Origin: Isoetes taiwanensis | Taxonomy: Eukaryota > Streptophyta > Lycopodiopsida > Isoetales > Isoetaceae | Direction: 5' to 3' | Assembly: GCA_021234155.1 (NCBI GenBank) | Contig: JAJEKV010000013.1 | Span: 12,488,669 to 12,552,668 of the forward strand | Length of the DNA stretch: 64,000 nucleotides | In this document: positions 43,437 through 55,448 of the stretch, in pieces | Layout of the letters: the number at the start of each line of letters is the position of its first letter | Position numbering within the stretch: the first letter of the stretch is position 1 | Notes under the pieces: model-generated | Told to the model about the DNA's origin: nothing | Database searches by the model: none | The model's input: the letters and a program-made list of their open reading frames with translations, nothing else | Program-made: the position numbers and the translations under genes

Positions 43437-46140
43437 ATGTCCAAATAAAGTGGGAGGTGATCTGAGTCGACCTCCTCATCCTGACTGTCGGTGCCCACCC
43501 GGAAACGACTGATGAGATGCATATCTTGCGCAACTACGAGCACATAGTCCACCACACTAGACCCTCCCCACGATTGTCCCATGCTCGCATGTGCACTTGC
43601 GGCGAAGCCCTTTGTGGATGTGCCATTTGTTTGGGGTCTGGGTTCGGGAACTCCTGCAAGACAGCCCTCTGTGAGGACCCTTGGATCTAACAGGAGAATC
43701 CGGAGACTATGTCACGCGGGATTTGCAAGAAAACAAAGGAAAGGGGGAAGAAAACAAAGAACAATGAGACAACAATGATAAGCTTCCTTGATATCAATGA
43801 TGATGAAACATGAACTCTCATAGAACCGAGAGAAACCCAAGAGAGACAAGACTCAAAACTCATCTAAAACTCATGTGCTAGCTCTACTCATATATATAGT
43901 ACAATGGCCTTTGGCCCAATATAGACACCGGATCGATCTCGCGCCGACTCACGGAAGGAGGCCCGATTTGCAGGAATCTTTGGCGGTGCCTCTTGAAGTG
44001 CACGAATCACGCCGACGCCGACGCCTTGGGCGGCCGGGTCATCACTTGTCTGACGGGCCGTCACTTGCCTGACTGTGGATCCTTGGACTTGACCTGGTCC
44101 GTTGTATGCATGAATAGTCATGTACCAGGAGGCACAGGACTAACACCATTGCAAATTATCAAGTCAAAAATACCACATAGCAGGAGCAACTGTCTGCCAA
44201 AGCGAGTGACCTGGCTGTCATCGGATCCTCGTGGCCAGGTTGCTTCTGCGGTACGTAGCTGCAGGACATCGTCAGCGAGGGGGTCAAGTCTCATGGGCTG
44301 CTCTACTCCTGTCCGTGCATTGAAATCCCCAAGAAGGACGATCCTACCCAACTGCTTGTGCTGCTGTATGTCATCATATAGATCGACATAGAGGTCCATC
44401 CTATCCCGCATCGAGGTGGCTGCGATAGAAGGTGCTCTCTGCGTGAGGGAAATAACAGGCGGCCAGAAAAAGAGGGTTGCCACTGGTATTATGCACACGA
44501 ACCCACAAGTACCGGTTGTGTTCGGCTCGTCTCGGAGGGTAACCGAATGTGCCAAGGTTGTCCTAGGTAGCAAGCAACCCCACCATGACCCCTCTATCCC
44601 GTGCACGTGTATTGAAGACCGAGAAATGTTGGTAATCCGGCGGTCGTAGCTTGTGCTCCGGCATGCTCCCATGTCTCCATGAGAAAGATGAGATCCATAT
44701 CGGCTGCCACGGAGTTGAGACTGTCTCCCTTCTGCCAAGAGAAGCCTCGACAATTCCATGAGACCACCCGGGGCACAATTCCCATTTGTCGCCACCGTGG
44801 TATGCGCAGCCTGAAAGTGGCGGGAAGGACGGGAAGCAGAGGGCCGAAAGTGAGAAGTAGATGGAGCTGGAGGCAAAGATGTGGTCAGAGGGCGTGGGTC
44901 GTGAGGGAGCGAGTAGGAGGCGGGGAGAAGGGGGGCCGTGGTAGGAGAAGCGCAAGGTGGCCAATGCTCACCGCGGTTGGGGCTGCAGTTCGGTAGCAGC
45001 GATGTGTGTTGGCGGAAAATGTGCATCCTGCCCCGAACCAATCCTGCGGCACCCCCCTTGGTGGCGGATGCCTCGACCACGACAAGCCCCGTCTGCGTGC
45101 CTCCCCGGCGCGGGTGTGAGGTCCCGCCCACGTCACGTGCCCTTCAAGATCTTGCCCTCGGGCGCAATATGGCATCATGCACTTGGCGCATCCGCAACCG
45201 CTAATATGACAATGCGGGTCACGCGACCGGTGAGCCCCATGGCGGCTGCTTTCGAGAAATGTGAACTAGCCCGGAATGTCATCCGGGACGAGAATGTGTG
45301 TTCGATGTTGTGGGGCAGGGGCCTTTGGGGTGGCTTTGGGGGCGTCTTGGTGGCGGCCGGATGGCGTGGGGTGGCTTGAGTCGCGGGGGGCGGTCGTGGT
45401 CACCGCTGCCGGAGTGGAGGGCGTGCGGGAGTGGTGCGAGGCAGCGATCCTCGGCCTGTGAAGTCGAGAACCACGGCTCTTGCGGGGCCTGTTCTTTGGG
45501 CCATCTCACGCACCTCGCTTTGCGGTGACTATGAACCTCGGTAGGGAGACCACAGCCCCGTCTATAAATGGCTTCCCGAACCCACAGAGCTCAGTGCTCC
45601 CGAGTAGCGAGGCGTGCTCGAGCCCCAAAGATCTGACGTCTAAATGCGGGCTTGCTACTCCGTCATTACTCTGAAGAACCCGGCCGTAATGCGATTTGCG
45701 CAAGCTGCCTGCGCTCCCCGTCGCGGTGGTGGTGGCTTCCTCAACCTCGGCCGGCCCAGAACCGCAGGTGACCATCGTCTCATGCATTGCCCGCTCCCTC
45801 TTTGTCATGGTGTCGAGTGGTGAACCACGAGTCTTCAGCGGGCCCGCATGTCAGCGAGCTCTTGCACGGCTTTATTGCCGCCGAAGTGTGCCGGCCAAGG
45901 CCATCTTCACGTCTTTGTGTGCGGGTCTCCGACCTATGATGCGGTTCTTCGACCACCACCCGGTTGCCTTCTCGAGCACATGGGGTGCCGAGGACTCCAT
46001 CTCCACGCCATGCCCGGCCCGGTGCACCGCTGTTAGCCTCAATCACGGACCTTTGTTAGCCTCCACGCTGCTTTGGCGTGGCTCCAATTCTCTGTCGGGC
46101 AGGAGTTCCCGTGGTGGTCTCGAGCAATCAATCCCTTAGG
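43432..46140 (-). mobile_element. LINE, endonuclease-containing 5' half (split by Copia)
   Basis: Starting with the duplicated AAACC, the minus strand gives the end of an apurinic endonuclease: SVVDYVLV..DSDHLPLYLDMV (about 43560-43440), where SDH is catalytic. Farther right come IVLLGDFNARTG (about 44345-44310), FDLIICNG and FLMETWEHAG (about 44690). These are in the order expected of an EEP endonuclease. The frame ending DMV at the Copia edge resumes in the LINE RT half at 25383, which proves the two halves were one. Sequence to the right (45.1-46.1 kb) is GC-rich and would hold ORF1, but frames are broken. Confidence 0.85.
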
Positions 46141-46939
46141 GCCGCTACCAGGGGGCCTTAGCCTTAGCCCGAGCCTCCTTCTTCATGGAGGATGACTCTA
46201 TCGGGACCGTTTGCGTGGCGGCCCCTCGCCTTGGGTTTCCCAGGCTAGCCCATCTTCTTTGGCCATGACTTCCAAAGTTTGAGGGGTCTCTGGTTGCGAA
46301 AAGGGTGCTTAGAATCCAATTTGGGGACTCAAAAACGCGGGCAGAGCACGTTTTGGGGATGCCCTTGCTACCGACTATACAAGCCAAACCAGTTGTAGAT
46401 TCATACCTAAGGGTTGGGATACATCCATCGAGGTGGATTCTTGCATTCCAGTTTTTCCCAAATTTACATATGTCATCCTCTGTACACAGTCCTCTCGAAC
46501 AATGGTGCATGGCAAATAAAATTTACCTTAACCCTCTTTTTTTTCCTTTTATATATGAATTTTTTGTTGCTGAGCACAATAAGCTTATTGGGCGCATTAA
46601 ATTACAGCTTGGCCAGCAAACCATCAAGTTCTTCAAGATACATCTGTATCAAGTCTGCAAATAAACCAATGTATCAAGCATAAATGCATTCCACATTATT
46701 TATAATAATAATAAAAAAAAAAAAGGCAAAGAAGGTAAAAGATATTTTACATCACACCTAAGCTCTTAATCATCCAAAATAGATCACCCCATCAAATGAA
46801 TCTAGACCGCTCGTCATCCCACCCCAAACTAATGTGGACGTTTAAACCTTCTACAACAAATCTCCCCACTTAAGACGATCACCCATCACCTATCCCAAAC
46901 CAATTTTAAGACACAAGACACAAATCTCAAAAGCCCAAA
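46141..46939. other. No gene recognised
   Basis: It lies between the LINE 5' region and the repeats downstream of the CCG-binding-protein gene. A minus-strand frame at 46510-46145 could be a LINE ORF1 remnant, but I see no motif in it. Confidence 0.4.
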
Positions 46940-47700
46940 AAACTACTCACACCAAGATACAAGACCAATTCTAAGACACTTTAAACGAAATATTGAAATA
47001 CATTAACTAGTCTCAAAAGTACTAAAGTGTCCAAGATTCCCTATCAAATGAATGATACGATGTATTTGTTTGGACTCTAAACCTAAAGTCTTATGTGTAT
47101 ACTAGCCATTGATGCCGATGGGCCCATTACCATAAAAGTAAAAGAAGCAGCAATTTTTAAGGAGAGAGAGAAATAAATATCTTAGATACAACGGTTGGAC
47201 AAAATAGTGTTCCACTTGTTAGGTAAATGTACACATGTTATGGATAAGCTCAACTAGGCAAACGATTAAGACGAGTTAATCAATCTGTTTCAACTATGTA
47301 AATGTACATATATATGTTACATATGTTATGTTATGGATAAGCTCAACTATGTTATGCAACCCAAAAAACTTTACTCCAAGACAAAAAAGACCAATTATAA
47401 GACAACACTAGTGACTTAGTTTGGAACCAAATATTCAAATACATCCACTAGCCTCAACACAAGTAGCATGCACACAGACTGTAGGTTTAGGATCATGACA
47501 TTCAGTTAATATAATCTGGTATTTGAAAACAATACTCTTTAGCCACCGAAGGGCCCATAAGAGAAAAGGAGATAAATATCTTCGATACAACGGTTGGACA
47601 AAAACAGTGTTTCAGTGTTAGCTAATGTAATTTACATATGGCATGGATAACTCAACTATGTACATGTATTGAGAGGAGTTAATCAATCTGTCTCATGCTC
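46940..47700. repeat. Degenerate direct duplication (~390-bp unit) at the gene's 3' flank
   Basis: Two units, about 46950-47305 and 47355-47700, share GACCAAT.(C/A)TAAGACA, AAATATCTT.GATACAACGGTTGGACAAA and GAGTTAATCAATCTGT.TCA. The second unit runs into the last codons and stop of the CCG-binding-protein gene, so the 3' flank of this gene has been duplicated downstream. Confidence 0.6.
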
Positions 47701-48608
47701 TGGAGGTGGAGTGAACCATGAAGAACCATGTAGACCTCTTCTTTTCAATAACCTAGTGAAGCTAGATTCAGGCATCTTGGCACTTTCTTCCATCTCAAGT
47801 TCCTCTTTGGTTTTGGGGAGGCCTCCTGATTCTGGAAAAAAATGAAGCTCCTTTTTTTCTTCCTCTATCTTACTACTTTCTGGCCTTGCCTCCTCCTCTT
47901 CTTTTTGTTGATCAGTTTTTTTGTTCTTGGCAGTCTGAGCTAGCATTCTCACATTTTGAATAAGAGTAGACACTCCTCCTGACTGTCTTACCATGTTTTC
48001 AAATCTTTCCAATGGCTGACATGCAGATCTGCGATCTTCTGGCGTTGCTAATGAGCACTGCTGCTCATAACTCTCCTGTGTTGAAAAAGAGCCCCAAATT
48101 GGTCTCAAAATTAGGTTACTAATAAGTAATCTTAGAAACAAGTTACTAATCTGGTTGATAATCAGATTACTAAGTACTCTTAGAAATAGGTTACCAGGAA
48201 ACAGAACATATAAAACAGAGCAGGAAACTAACCTTAATATTTTCAAAATCGGCCAAAGCCTCCCAACAATCATATGCCTCTTCGCCCTTGAGAAGCATAC
48301 ATCGATCTGCATAACAAAAGAAGTGAAAATGTGTGACAAACTCTAGAAAAACAGGAGAAAAACAAGATTTTGTGAAGAAGAATACCGGAAAGGGCTTGCT
48401 CGGCCTTCTTAAGGAAAGGAGGTTCCTTGATGAGGCGGCTAAGTCTAGACTGGTTGAAGGGCTCCATTTTAGGGATAGAGTTGGATTGCTCGGCCAAAGA
48501 CATTCTGATACGCAGAGGGTGTTTGGATTGGGAAGCTTGAGGGGCAGAGATGGGGGCGAAGGCAAGGGCGGATAGCTCCGACACGGGCTGAAGCGTAAGA
48601 GGCGCCAT
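47683..48608 (-). CDS. CBP1: CCG-binding protein 1 homologue, three exons
   Basis: The only intact-looking host gene here. Exons on the minus strand are 48608-48386, 48306-48233 and 48075-47683, each bounded by GT..AG (CCG/GTATTC, TGCAG/ATCG, AAG/GTTAG, CACAG/GAGAG) and keeping frame, giving about 229 residues. The N-terminus is Ser/Ala/Pro-rich (MAPLTLQPVSELSALAF), like a plastid transit peptide. The core reads IPKMEPFNQSRLSRLIKEPP, CWEALADFENIK and ENMVRQSGGVSTLIQNV, the conserved pattern of CCG-binding protein 1 (Arabidopsis CBP1/MEE14, implicated in central-cell transcription). A Lys/Glu-rich tail follows. The name is from recall of the family, and its role in a seedless plant is unknown. 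Confidence 0.72.
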
Positions 48609-49730
48609 TTTTGGTGCAGATTAGAACAGAGAATAGAATGGAATACCTGAAGAGATATTTGAAGGGGGTTTAAAATGAGTGCACTTATTATGCGATAAGG
48701 TGGACGGCCGCTGCCGCAGCCGCCAGTGATTTTAGCAAGTTGCAGTATGGACGCACTTCTGGTTGCCCCCTTTCTGTGTGAGAGCATATTCCATGGAATA
48801 TGCTTTGTTTACCAATCGTGCATCGCATTGTAGCCACATATTCCATAAATATCCTTGCCTCTTGGTTACTCCGCACTTTCTCTGGTTCGTGTCTGCTCTT
48901 TGCTTGTCCACATAATGAAACCGGCATGATCAAACAAATTACGTATACAGGAAAGGCATGTAGATCGCCTTTCTTGTAACGTGGAAAAGAGTTAGGAGAC
49001 ATTCTGATGCGGGTAAAAAGCTTAAGAATGGCCCTCGCAGGTAAACAGTTTTGCTTGGTAAACTCTCCTAATGAAGGTAAACGAGCGATAGAAGCAGAGC
49101 AGCCGCCGTAGAAGCTCCGCCGTGATCGAAATTTTTTACTAACATTTCTTTGTTTGAAACAAATGCCACGTGGCCTCTTGGCGACGCCTTGTGAATGTCT
49201 CCTAACTGTTTTTACGTATAGGGAAAGGCCCCCTCGCTTTGCTTTACTTTTTACTTCGATGATCAAATTACGATAAGAGAAAGGCCCCTCGCCAATTTTA
49301 CGCTTTCGGGAAAGGGGCGGCCCGGGAGGAGGCTTTGCTTGACTTGGCGTAAAACAAGCACGAGGGCCTTTGCCCTAACGTAAAGGTCGGCTGCGCCCAA
49401 TCCAGTCGTGCCACGCGGACAACAACAAAACAGCAGGTAAAAACAACGGAACATCGAGTAAAAAAACAACGAAACATCGAGTAAAAAACAGCGGGAAGTC
49501 GAGTTAAATTGTTGCGCTTTCGGACTTAGAAAGTGTTACACGTGTCGTGTTATGTCCGGGCGCGATGGGCTGGATTGGGCGATCGTCGTCCTTTATGAAT
49601 CTCGTAAGCCGATAGTTTTATGTGAGCCAGATTTGGGCTGGTTTCCTAAAGAAACTCAACAACAAAACTAAAGGAGGGCCACTTCATAAGCTTGGTTTTG
49701 GTGCCACACACACCATTTCTTGTATACAAA
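48609..49730. other. Upstream region of the CCG-binding-protein gene
   Basis: It holds the presumed promoter and leader. A minus-strand frame at 49266-48688 has no recognisable domain, and I see no other gene. Confidence 0.5.
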
Positions 49731-49799
49731 AATGGTTCTTCACCATTTTGGTGTGGAAACGTTGCCAAGTCACACCAAAATCTCTGGTGAAGAACCATT
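49731..49799. repeat. Perfect-stem foldback
   Basis: AATGGTTCTTCACCA..TTTTGGTGTG (49731-49755) pairs with CACACCAAAA..TGGTGAAGAACCATT (49771-49799), leaving a loop of about 15 bases. It lies directly beside the MITE-like element. Confidence 0.65.
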
Positions 49800-49809
49800 C
49801 TTGAAACGT

Positions 49810-50080
49810 AAAAATAGTTTAGATAAAATTTTGCCACAGTAAAACTCTTCAGAATCGCGGGTAAACTCCTTAGAATGTAGGGTAGATCTTTAGAATCGCT
49901 GGTAAACTCCTTCAGAATGCAAGGTAAATCTCTGATCTCTGGGTAAAACTGCCAGAGCAGCCAAGAAACGCCACCACAAGAAGAAACTCAGAAAAAAGGG
50001 CTTACATTCAGGGTTTGAATGTGTGCCACGTGGCGTGGCGCTATTGGACGCGCAAGCAGAATTTTATCTAAACTGTTTTT
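49810..50080. mobile_element. MITE-like element, 271 bp
   Basis: Terminal inverted repeats of 25 bases (49810-49834 and 50056-50080; AAAAA.AGTTTAGATAAAATT.TGC) have two mismatches. The inside holds short direct repeats (TTCAGAATCGC.GGTAAACTCC) and no coding. A TA duplication would fit a Stowaway-type element, but the flanks are too A/T-rich to be sure. Confidence 0.6.
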
Positions 50081-50099
50081 AACAGTATTCTAAGAAAAG

Positions 50100-51130
50100 T
50101 TCTAGCCTAATAAATGTATTACTACAAGCATTAAGAGAAAACAACAAATTATTACTATTGCGGGGACATTATCCTTCCTATGTAATTGAGTGTCTAATTT
50201 CTGTTCTCCTTCATTTTGTTCCTTCAAAATTCTTAAAACATGGCACGTGTACTGTGTGCATTTATTACTTATATAAATGCATTTATTGCGGCCACTTAAT
50301 AACCTGTGCATTCATTGATTATAAAGCATTTATTGCGGTAACCTCGAATATTTCGTGACGTTGACGTGATTACAGTGTATCTTGGAGAAGAGCCATGGCC
50401 GGCCGAAGCTCAGTTCTGTTGGAGCTTCGCTAGAGCAAACATTCGTTTTGCGAGGCGAGTTTTTTTCCCTAGCTAAACTTTGTTAAATCTGCGAACATAA
50501 TGCAAAAGCACGAACGAGTGAAAACTTAGTGGCAAAGGGGCAGTATTCAAATCAAAATCTGCCGATTTATGACTACAGGATGCTATTCTGGGAGGCTAGG
50601 GCTTGGATTTGATACGAGAGGTGCAAAAGCATGAAACTACTCACACAATCAAACCCAAATGTTTTAATACTCATGCCTTACATGATGATTAGTATCAATT
50701 TACTGCCCGAGTTTCATTTTGAATCTTAAAAAAAGAAGAGTTGGACCCAATTAGGGTGTAGAAGCTACGGATTCTTTACGAGAATGCATCCCAAACCCGA
50801 AGTATTTACCTAGAACGCCAAGAAAGGCGGAAGAAATGTTAGCTCCGGGCAATTTTCCTTTCACAAAAACAACCATATCTGAAAGCATGGTCTTCATCAT
50901 AGCATAAGAAAATGCACGGGCAACAAAGGAGAGGATAAGAAAGACGACTACCATGGCATGGCTTAAAAGGAGCCTTCTTGAAGATCCGATGAAAACTCAT
51001 TTGCGAAAAAAGGCAGCGAGCAAGGTAAGGCCCACCTGATTTGGCTTAAGTATTAGGTCGGATTTGGAAATTTCCATTCGAATTTGGACACCCATCAAGA
51101 AGAGCAGAGTACAGAGGGCGATTTTAAGGC
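50100..51130. other. No gene firmly recognised
   Basis: A minus-strand frame at 50954-50751 (67 codons, hydrophobic start) is the only candidate. I see no motif in it. Confidence 0.4.
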
Positions 51131-51133
51131 CCA

Positions 51134-51627
51134 TCAAGCTCGATTTGTAGCTACCAGAGCCGATTCAAAGTCTGCATTTAAACAAATGAAGAAAGAACCT
51201 AAAACACAAAGGAAAACAGACCTGCATGCAAGTGTGACATTCTGCACAGTGTTCTTGGAGCAGTCTGAAGAAGTGAAAACTTGGAGCCGAAGACCCACAA
51301 AGCTATTTCCGGCAGATGAGGAAGATCCAAGCTTGGACGAAGGCACAGAGCATAAGTTAGGGGCGACTATGGCGGCCATTTTTGCAACAATCGCTTCACC
51401 ATGAAAACCATGTAAATGATTCGTTCCAACAGACTCCGGACTCGGATCAATAGCTTAATTTCTAGATAAGCAAGCATCGGAAGAGCCAAGATGCCCTGAA
51501 GCAATCTGTCAAATGACCAAGCCGCCATCACATTCTCATGGTTCAGCATGGTATGGCGGATGCTGACATTCTCAATGGCGCTGTCCACAGCCAAACCCAT
51601 CTGCAAGAAAAAACCATAATTAATCAC
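51134..51627 (-). other. Possible exons of an unidentified plastid or membrane protein
   Basis: The frame 51627-51367 follows a CTTGCAG acceptor and reads hydrophobic, protein-like text (AAWSFDRLLQGILALPMLAYLEIKLLIRV). An overlapping frame from an ATG at 51379 reads MAAIVAPNLCSVPSSKLGSSSSAG, like a transit peptide, and ends at GCATGCAG/GTCTGT. I could not join either to downstream exons in a consistent frame, so this is tentative. Confidence 0.25.
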
Positions 51628-51699
51628 AAAGAAAGGCCGGACTCTTCAAACGACTGCCTCGAAAACTCTTACCACAACCTCTACACCATACGAAAGACT

Positions 51700-52129
51700 C
51701 TTACCGGGGATATGAGCCAATATAATAGTAGTTTTGAGGTCAGTGCAAGATGCAAGAGCGGTACTTGCACTCACCCAAGAAGGAACCTTGCTACATAACA
51801 TTCCAGACAAGGGACAAATCGTATATAAACCAACATAATAATAGTTTTGAGAAACTAAAATTGTGTAAGTTCCACTATTCGACCTTCCGCTGCAAGTACA
51901 ATGAAAGTGACAAAAGCGATAACCTTATGATCTATTATTATATGGGCAAATTAACACAAGGCAATAGCACAAGTTCAAATCCCGTATCTTCTCAAACTAA
52001 TACATAGTCCGAGTAAAATTTTAGCATGTAAGCGAGTAAAGATAAGAAGATTGGGAAAGAGAAATGTTCGCGGCGGCCTTGGCTGCCGCGATAAATTTCT
52101 TGTATAGATAAAATAACACCACAACTACC
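51700..52129. other. No gene recognised
   Basis: Anonymous sequence. CAAGTTCAAATCCCGT at about 51969-51984 looks like a B box, so a SINE end may lie here. Confidence 0.35.
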
Positions 52130-52135
52130 ACTAGA

Positions 52136-52200
52136 CCCCTCACATGATCTAGTGGTAAGACGTTAAACTACCACATGTAAAATGTCAAATTTTAAGTCCT
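52136..52200 (+). repeat. tRNA-like SINE fragment
   Basis: TGATCTAGTGGTAAGACG resembles an A box and AAATTTTAAGTCC a decayed B box about 40 bases later. No acceptor stem forms. Confidence 0.35.
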
Positions 52201-52699
52201 TTTGTTGATAACATAATTAAGTTTACCCAATTCGTTTGGTATTGCGGGAGGGTATTCGCGCAATGGTGGGAACTATGATTCTGGTATTGTATTGTATCGA
52301 AAACAGTATATATTGCCATATTTGAGGAGCTTAATGTCATCTAGCGGTCATGTTGCTTTTTTGGGTTTTTAGATAAGTTATTTTTGGAAAGGTGAAGAAG
52401 AATAAAATAAAAATTGGAGGCCTTTTTAAGGGTGTGGATAAGAAGGGACGCTCCCTTCTTTTTTTGGCAACGACAACGGAGCAGAGACAGAGGGCATTTA
52501 GGCGGAGAGGGCGGCTTCATACAGCAAATGCATTAGTAATGGGTGGCTTGATCGTTGTAAATCGTGAATGGAGGGTTGTCTTGTGAGGCGGGAGAAGCGA
52601 GAGCTTGAAGCGGTGAGGTGGAAGCGAGAGAGGTGGAGGAGCGGAGAGGCGAGAAGCGAGAGGCGGCTTTGAAGCCCACAGATGCTATGGTGGATGAAG

Positions 52700-53036
52700 C
52701 CCACAGATGCTATGGCGGATGATGGCATATCCCCTAGTGGCAGGGCTAATTTGTGGCATGTCGGCTTTGCTGCTGTTTGCTTGTAGGATTTAGGCATCTG
52801 AATGCCTTGCTTTGCTGCTGCTTGCTTGTAGCATTTATGCATTTATGCAGGGTAGGTAAGATGGCATTAGAAGGGTTCTGGTGAGGCCGAGATGGCCTGG
52901 AGGTTCGAATCCTCCAGCCCTGGTTAGGATTAATAGGGGGATTAATTAGAAGTAGTTTTCTGTGCCCTCTTTGCTTCTCTGCTTTGTTTTTTCTATTTGA
53001 AAGTTTTGGTACCGTGGGTTCAAATCCCACATGCCA
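52700..53036 (+). repeat. Split tRNA-like modules
   Basis: GATGGCAT at about 52722 could pair with ATGCCATC at about 53029. Two T-arm-like hairpins are present: GGAGGTTCGAATCCTCC (about 52900) and GTGGGTTCAAATCCCAC (about 53014). Between them TTGCTGCTG..TTGCTTGTAG..ATTTA is repeated. These look like SINE-type tRNA derivatives; a working tRNA gene is unlikely. Confidence 0.4.
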
Positions 53037-53528
53037 TCTTCACAGCAACAACGCAGAGATGAATAGCAGTAGATGGATAGACGAGAGTCGCTTATTGAAT
53101 GGGTTTTTTTTGCTCCTCTTTGCTTCAACCATATGATCGGCATGCGGATTACAGTGCACGGTTGCAGACAATGGAGCCGGGTAGTACAGGCCGCCGCTAG
53201 TGTTTGTTGTGTGCAATATTTGGTATTTTAAATTTTAAGGCCATGTCAGGCCAATGGTTGTTTCTGTTCGATGTGCACCATTGTAATTTTCGTGGGGGTC
53301 ATGTGACTAAAAATCACGGGCTTTTGATCCGGCACAATGGGGGGAATATTCTTCCCATCTAAGGCTAGCAACAAAAGTGTGGAACATCCCATTAATATTG
53401 AAAAAAACACGTCTTTTTCAAAAAAAATAAGAAAAGTGGTAAGTGCTTACTTAAGTGGTAAGTGCTTACTGATGACCTTTATGTGATGTAGTTCATGGAT
53501 GCTGCCAATGTGGCATGACGTAAAAATA
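53037..53528. other. No gene recognised
   Basis: Anonymous sequence with a short direct repeat (AAGTGGTAAGTGCTTACT, twice near 53434-53472). Confidence 0.5.

Positions 53529-53572
<44 letters not shown>
53529..53572. repeat. (TCTA)n microsatellite
   Basis: About eleven uninterrupted CTAT repeats. Confidence 0.95.
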
Positions 53573-53849
53573 AAGCTTTACATTTGTAGATGTTCTTTAA
53601 AATGGTTATGACATGCATTTGCATTTCACAATGCATTCTTTGTCAACAAAAGATAGATAGTTAAATATTACTTTTTACATCATACCATGTGGCAACATCC
53701 CATAGCGATATATGAAGGTCCTCTAAGTGTCCCAAGAGAGAGAACACAAATTTTTTGAATTGCTACCCCAAAGGAACTATCCACCAAACAAAAGAGAGGA
53801 GATCATATATAGATTGTAAAGCACATTTTCCATGCAAGAAAGCTCCACT

Positions 53850-54984
53850 TTTATTTTTACTTTTTTTTCCCGGACGTTAGACTCTATTTGGCAAGAAGCA
53901 CAAGTACAAATAAAGATGCAAAGACACAAATAAAATCCCAGCCAAAACCCACTGAGTAAAGTAGCATGCCTATGCATATGAGCACACACCCAAATACACC
54001 TCAAAGACAAGCACCTATTACGAGAGGCAAGTGAAGGACACTAATAAGCCTTAGCAATGCTACCTTCGGCATGTTGAAGAACAAGGTCACCACCCACATC
54101 TAGACATTTGAAGACAACTAGTCTTCTTCATTTTCAAATAGTCTAAAACAACAAGCCTGATGCTAGATGGATATCTTGGCTTTGTAATTTAGCCTAGGTA
54201 CTAGAGTAAATTGCCAAAAGCACTTGTTGACTTGTTAGTAAGACATAAAAAGAGAGAACAACCAATCACAACATGTCTAACATGGCTACACGGAAATAAG
54301 CGACGCTCAATATTTTCAGCCCTCAACTTGCATGATCTAACACTCTAGGGTCAATTTTGTAGACAAGCATATTAACCTGGAGACACCTTTAAAGAATCTG
54401 CGACCAAAAGTACTGCCACTTTATGATGAAGTATTATCCCATGCCCAAGTCCACATCTTCTTCCATTGAGGAGGAAGGAGTTGATGGTGCCACTTAATAG
54501 AAGAGAAAAAAAATATCAACGTCAACGAGTAGCTTATGCATAGAGTTCACAAGCCTGCATTCCTTAATCTCCTGGACGACAAACCCACCACACTAAGATA
54601 TCTTCTCATTGTGGCAGAATAGGTAGAGAATCGACAACTTTGCCAAGAACTCATCCCATCGCTCCCCAATGAAAAATTCAGCCGAAAATGCTCTTATGTT
54701 AACAAATTGTTCAAGTCATACCGAGCTGCAATTGTGAAATGGTTCCACGTGGATTTATTCAAGTTGAGTTCTTGAAGTGCATCTAAGAATGTTAACCCCT
54801 CAAGATGGAGCAAAAATCTACTCTTTACGAAAGCGGGGAATAGTGGTTTGATACCGATCTTAAACACTTTCCTTCTCACCAGATTGGTTGCTAGTTTTGT
54901 TATTGCAAGGATTGTTTTGTTATGAAGATTATTATAGTTACTATGATCGAAATTGGGGCTGACTTGATAGAAGTACATTATCAA
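53850..54984 (-). pseudogene. Decayed LINE 3' end (zf-RVT region)
   Basis: A T-rich head at 53848-53870 corresponds to a poly(A) tail on the minus strand. Upstream on that strand, broken frames include KWHHQLLPPQWKKMWTWAWD and an 84-residue open part at 54984-54694, similar in flavour to the W..W..K region of the plant L1 zinc-binding tail. The tail region resembles 1063-1200. The assignment is tentative. Confidence 0.4.
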
Positions 54985-55440
54985 TCCTACCCCTCATTGG
55001 AATATTTTTGCTCGTAGAAGTAGGTTATTGGGAGGAAAATCTATTCATGAACCATGCATGCTAAGAGTTTTAGACATTGTCTTGCACCAAATGCACTTCA
55101 ATAAGTGTTTTAAGAAAAAATAAAAAAATTGAAGGATCAATTTAATTAATAATAAGGAGTAAAGTACAAGAAGAGCGATATAGGGGAACACCGGCCCGAG
55201 TGACCGCGTTTTAAGAAATTTTCAAATGCATCCATAATAATAATAATTGGTCCTTATTTATTAGTCTTCGACAAATGCAATATAGATGAAGTGAATAAGA
55301 GGGTTGTTGAACATAACCTATCTTCTAATTGTTGCATCTCCATCTTTGAAAATAACGTGTCTCAAAAATCCGTATCACTTATTGCTCTCTTAGTACTATT
55401 GCTTGGAATTAAACTTCGCAGTCCTCTAGTGCCTTGTTTT
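54985..55440. other. No gene recognised
   Basis: Anonymous AT-rich sequence. Confidence 0.5.
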
Positions 55441-55448
55441 CTGATGAT

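Noticed and set aside
44679-45528. Plus-strand frames in the GC-rich block as a host gene or CpG-island promoter
   Set aside because: The minus strand holds the LINE endonuclease in order, and the GC content is that of the LINE throughout both halves.
52700-53036. An intron-containing tRNA gene
   Set aside because: The putative acceptor halves are about 300 bases apart with two T-arms between, no anticodon arm can be placed, and repeats fill the interval.
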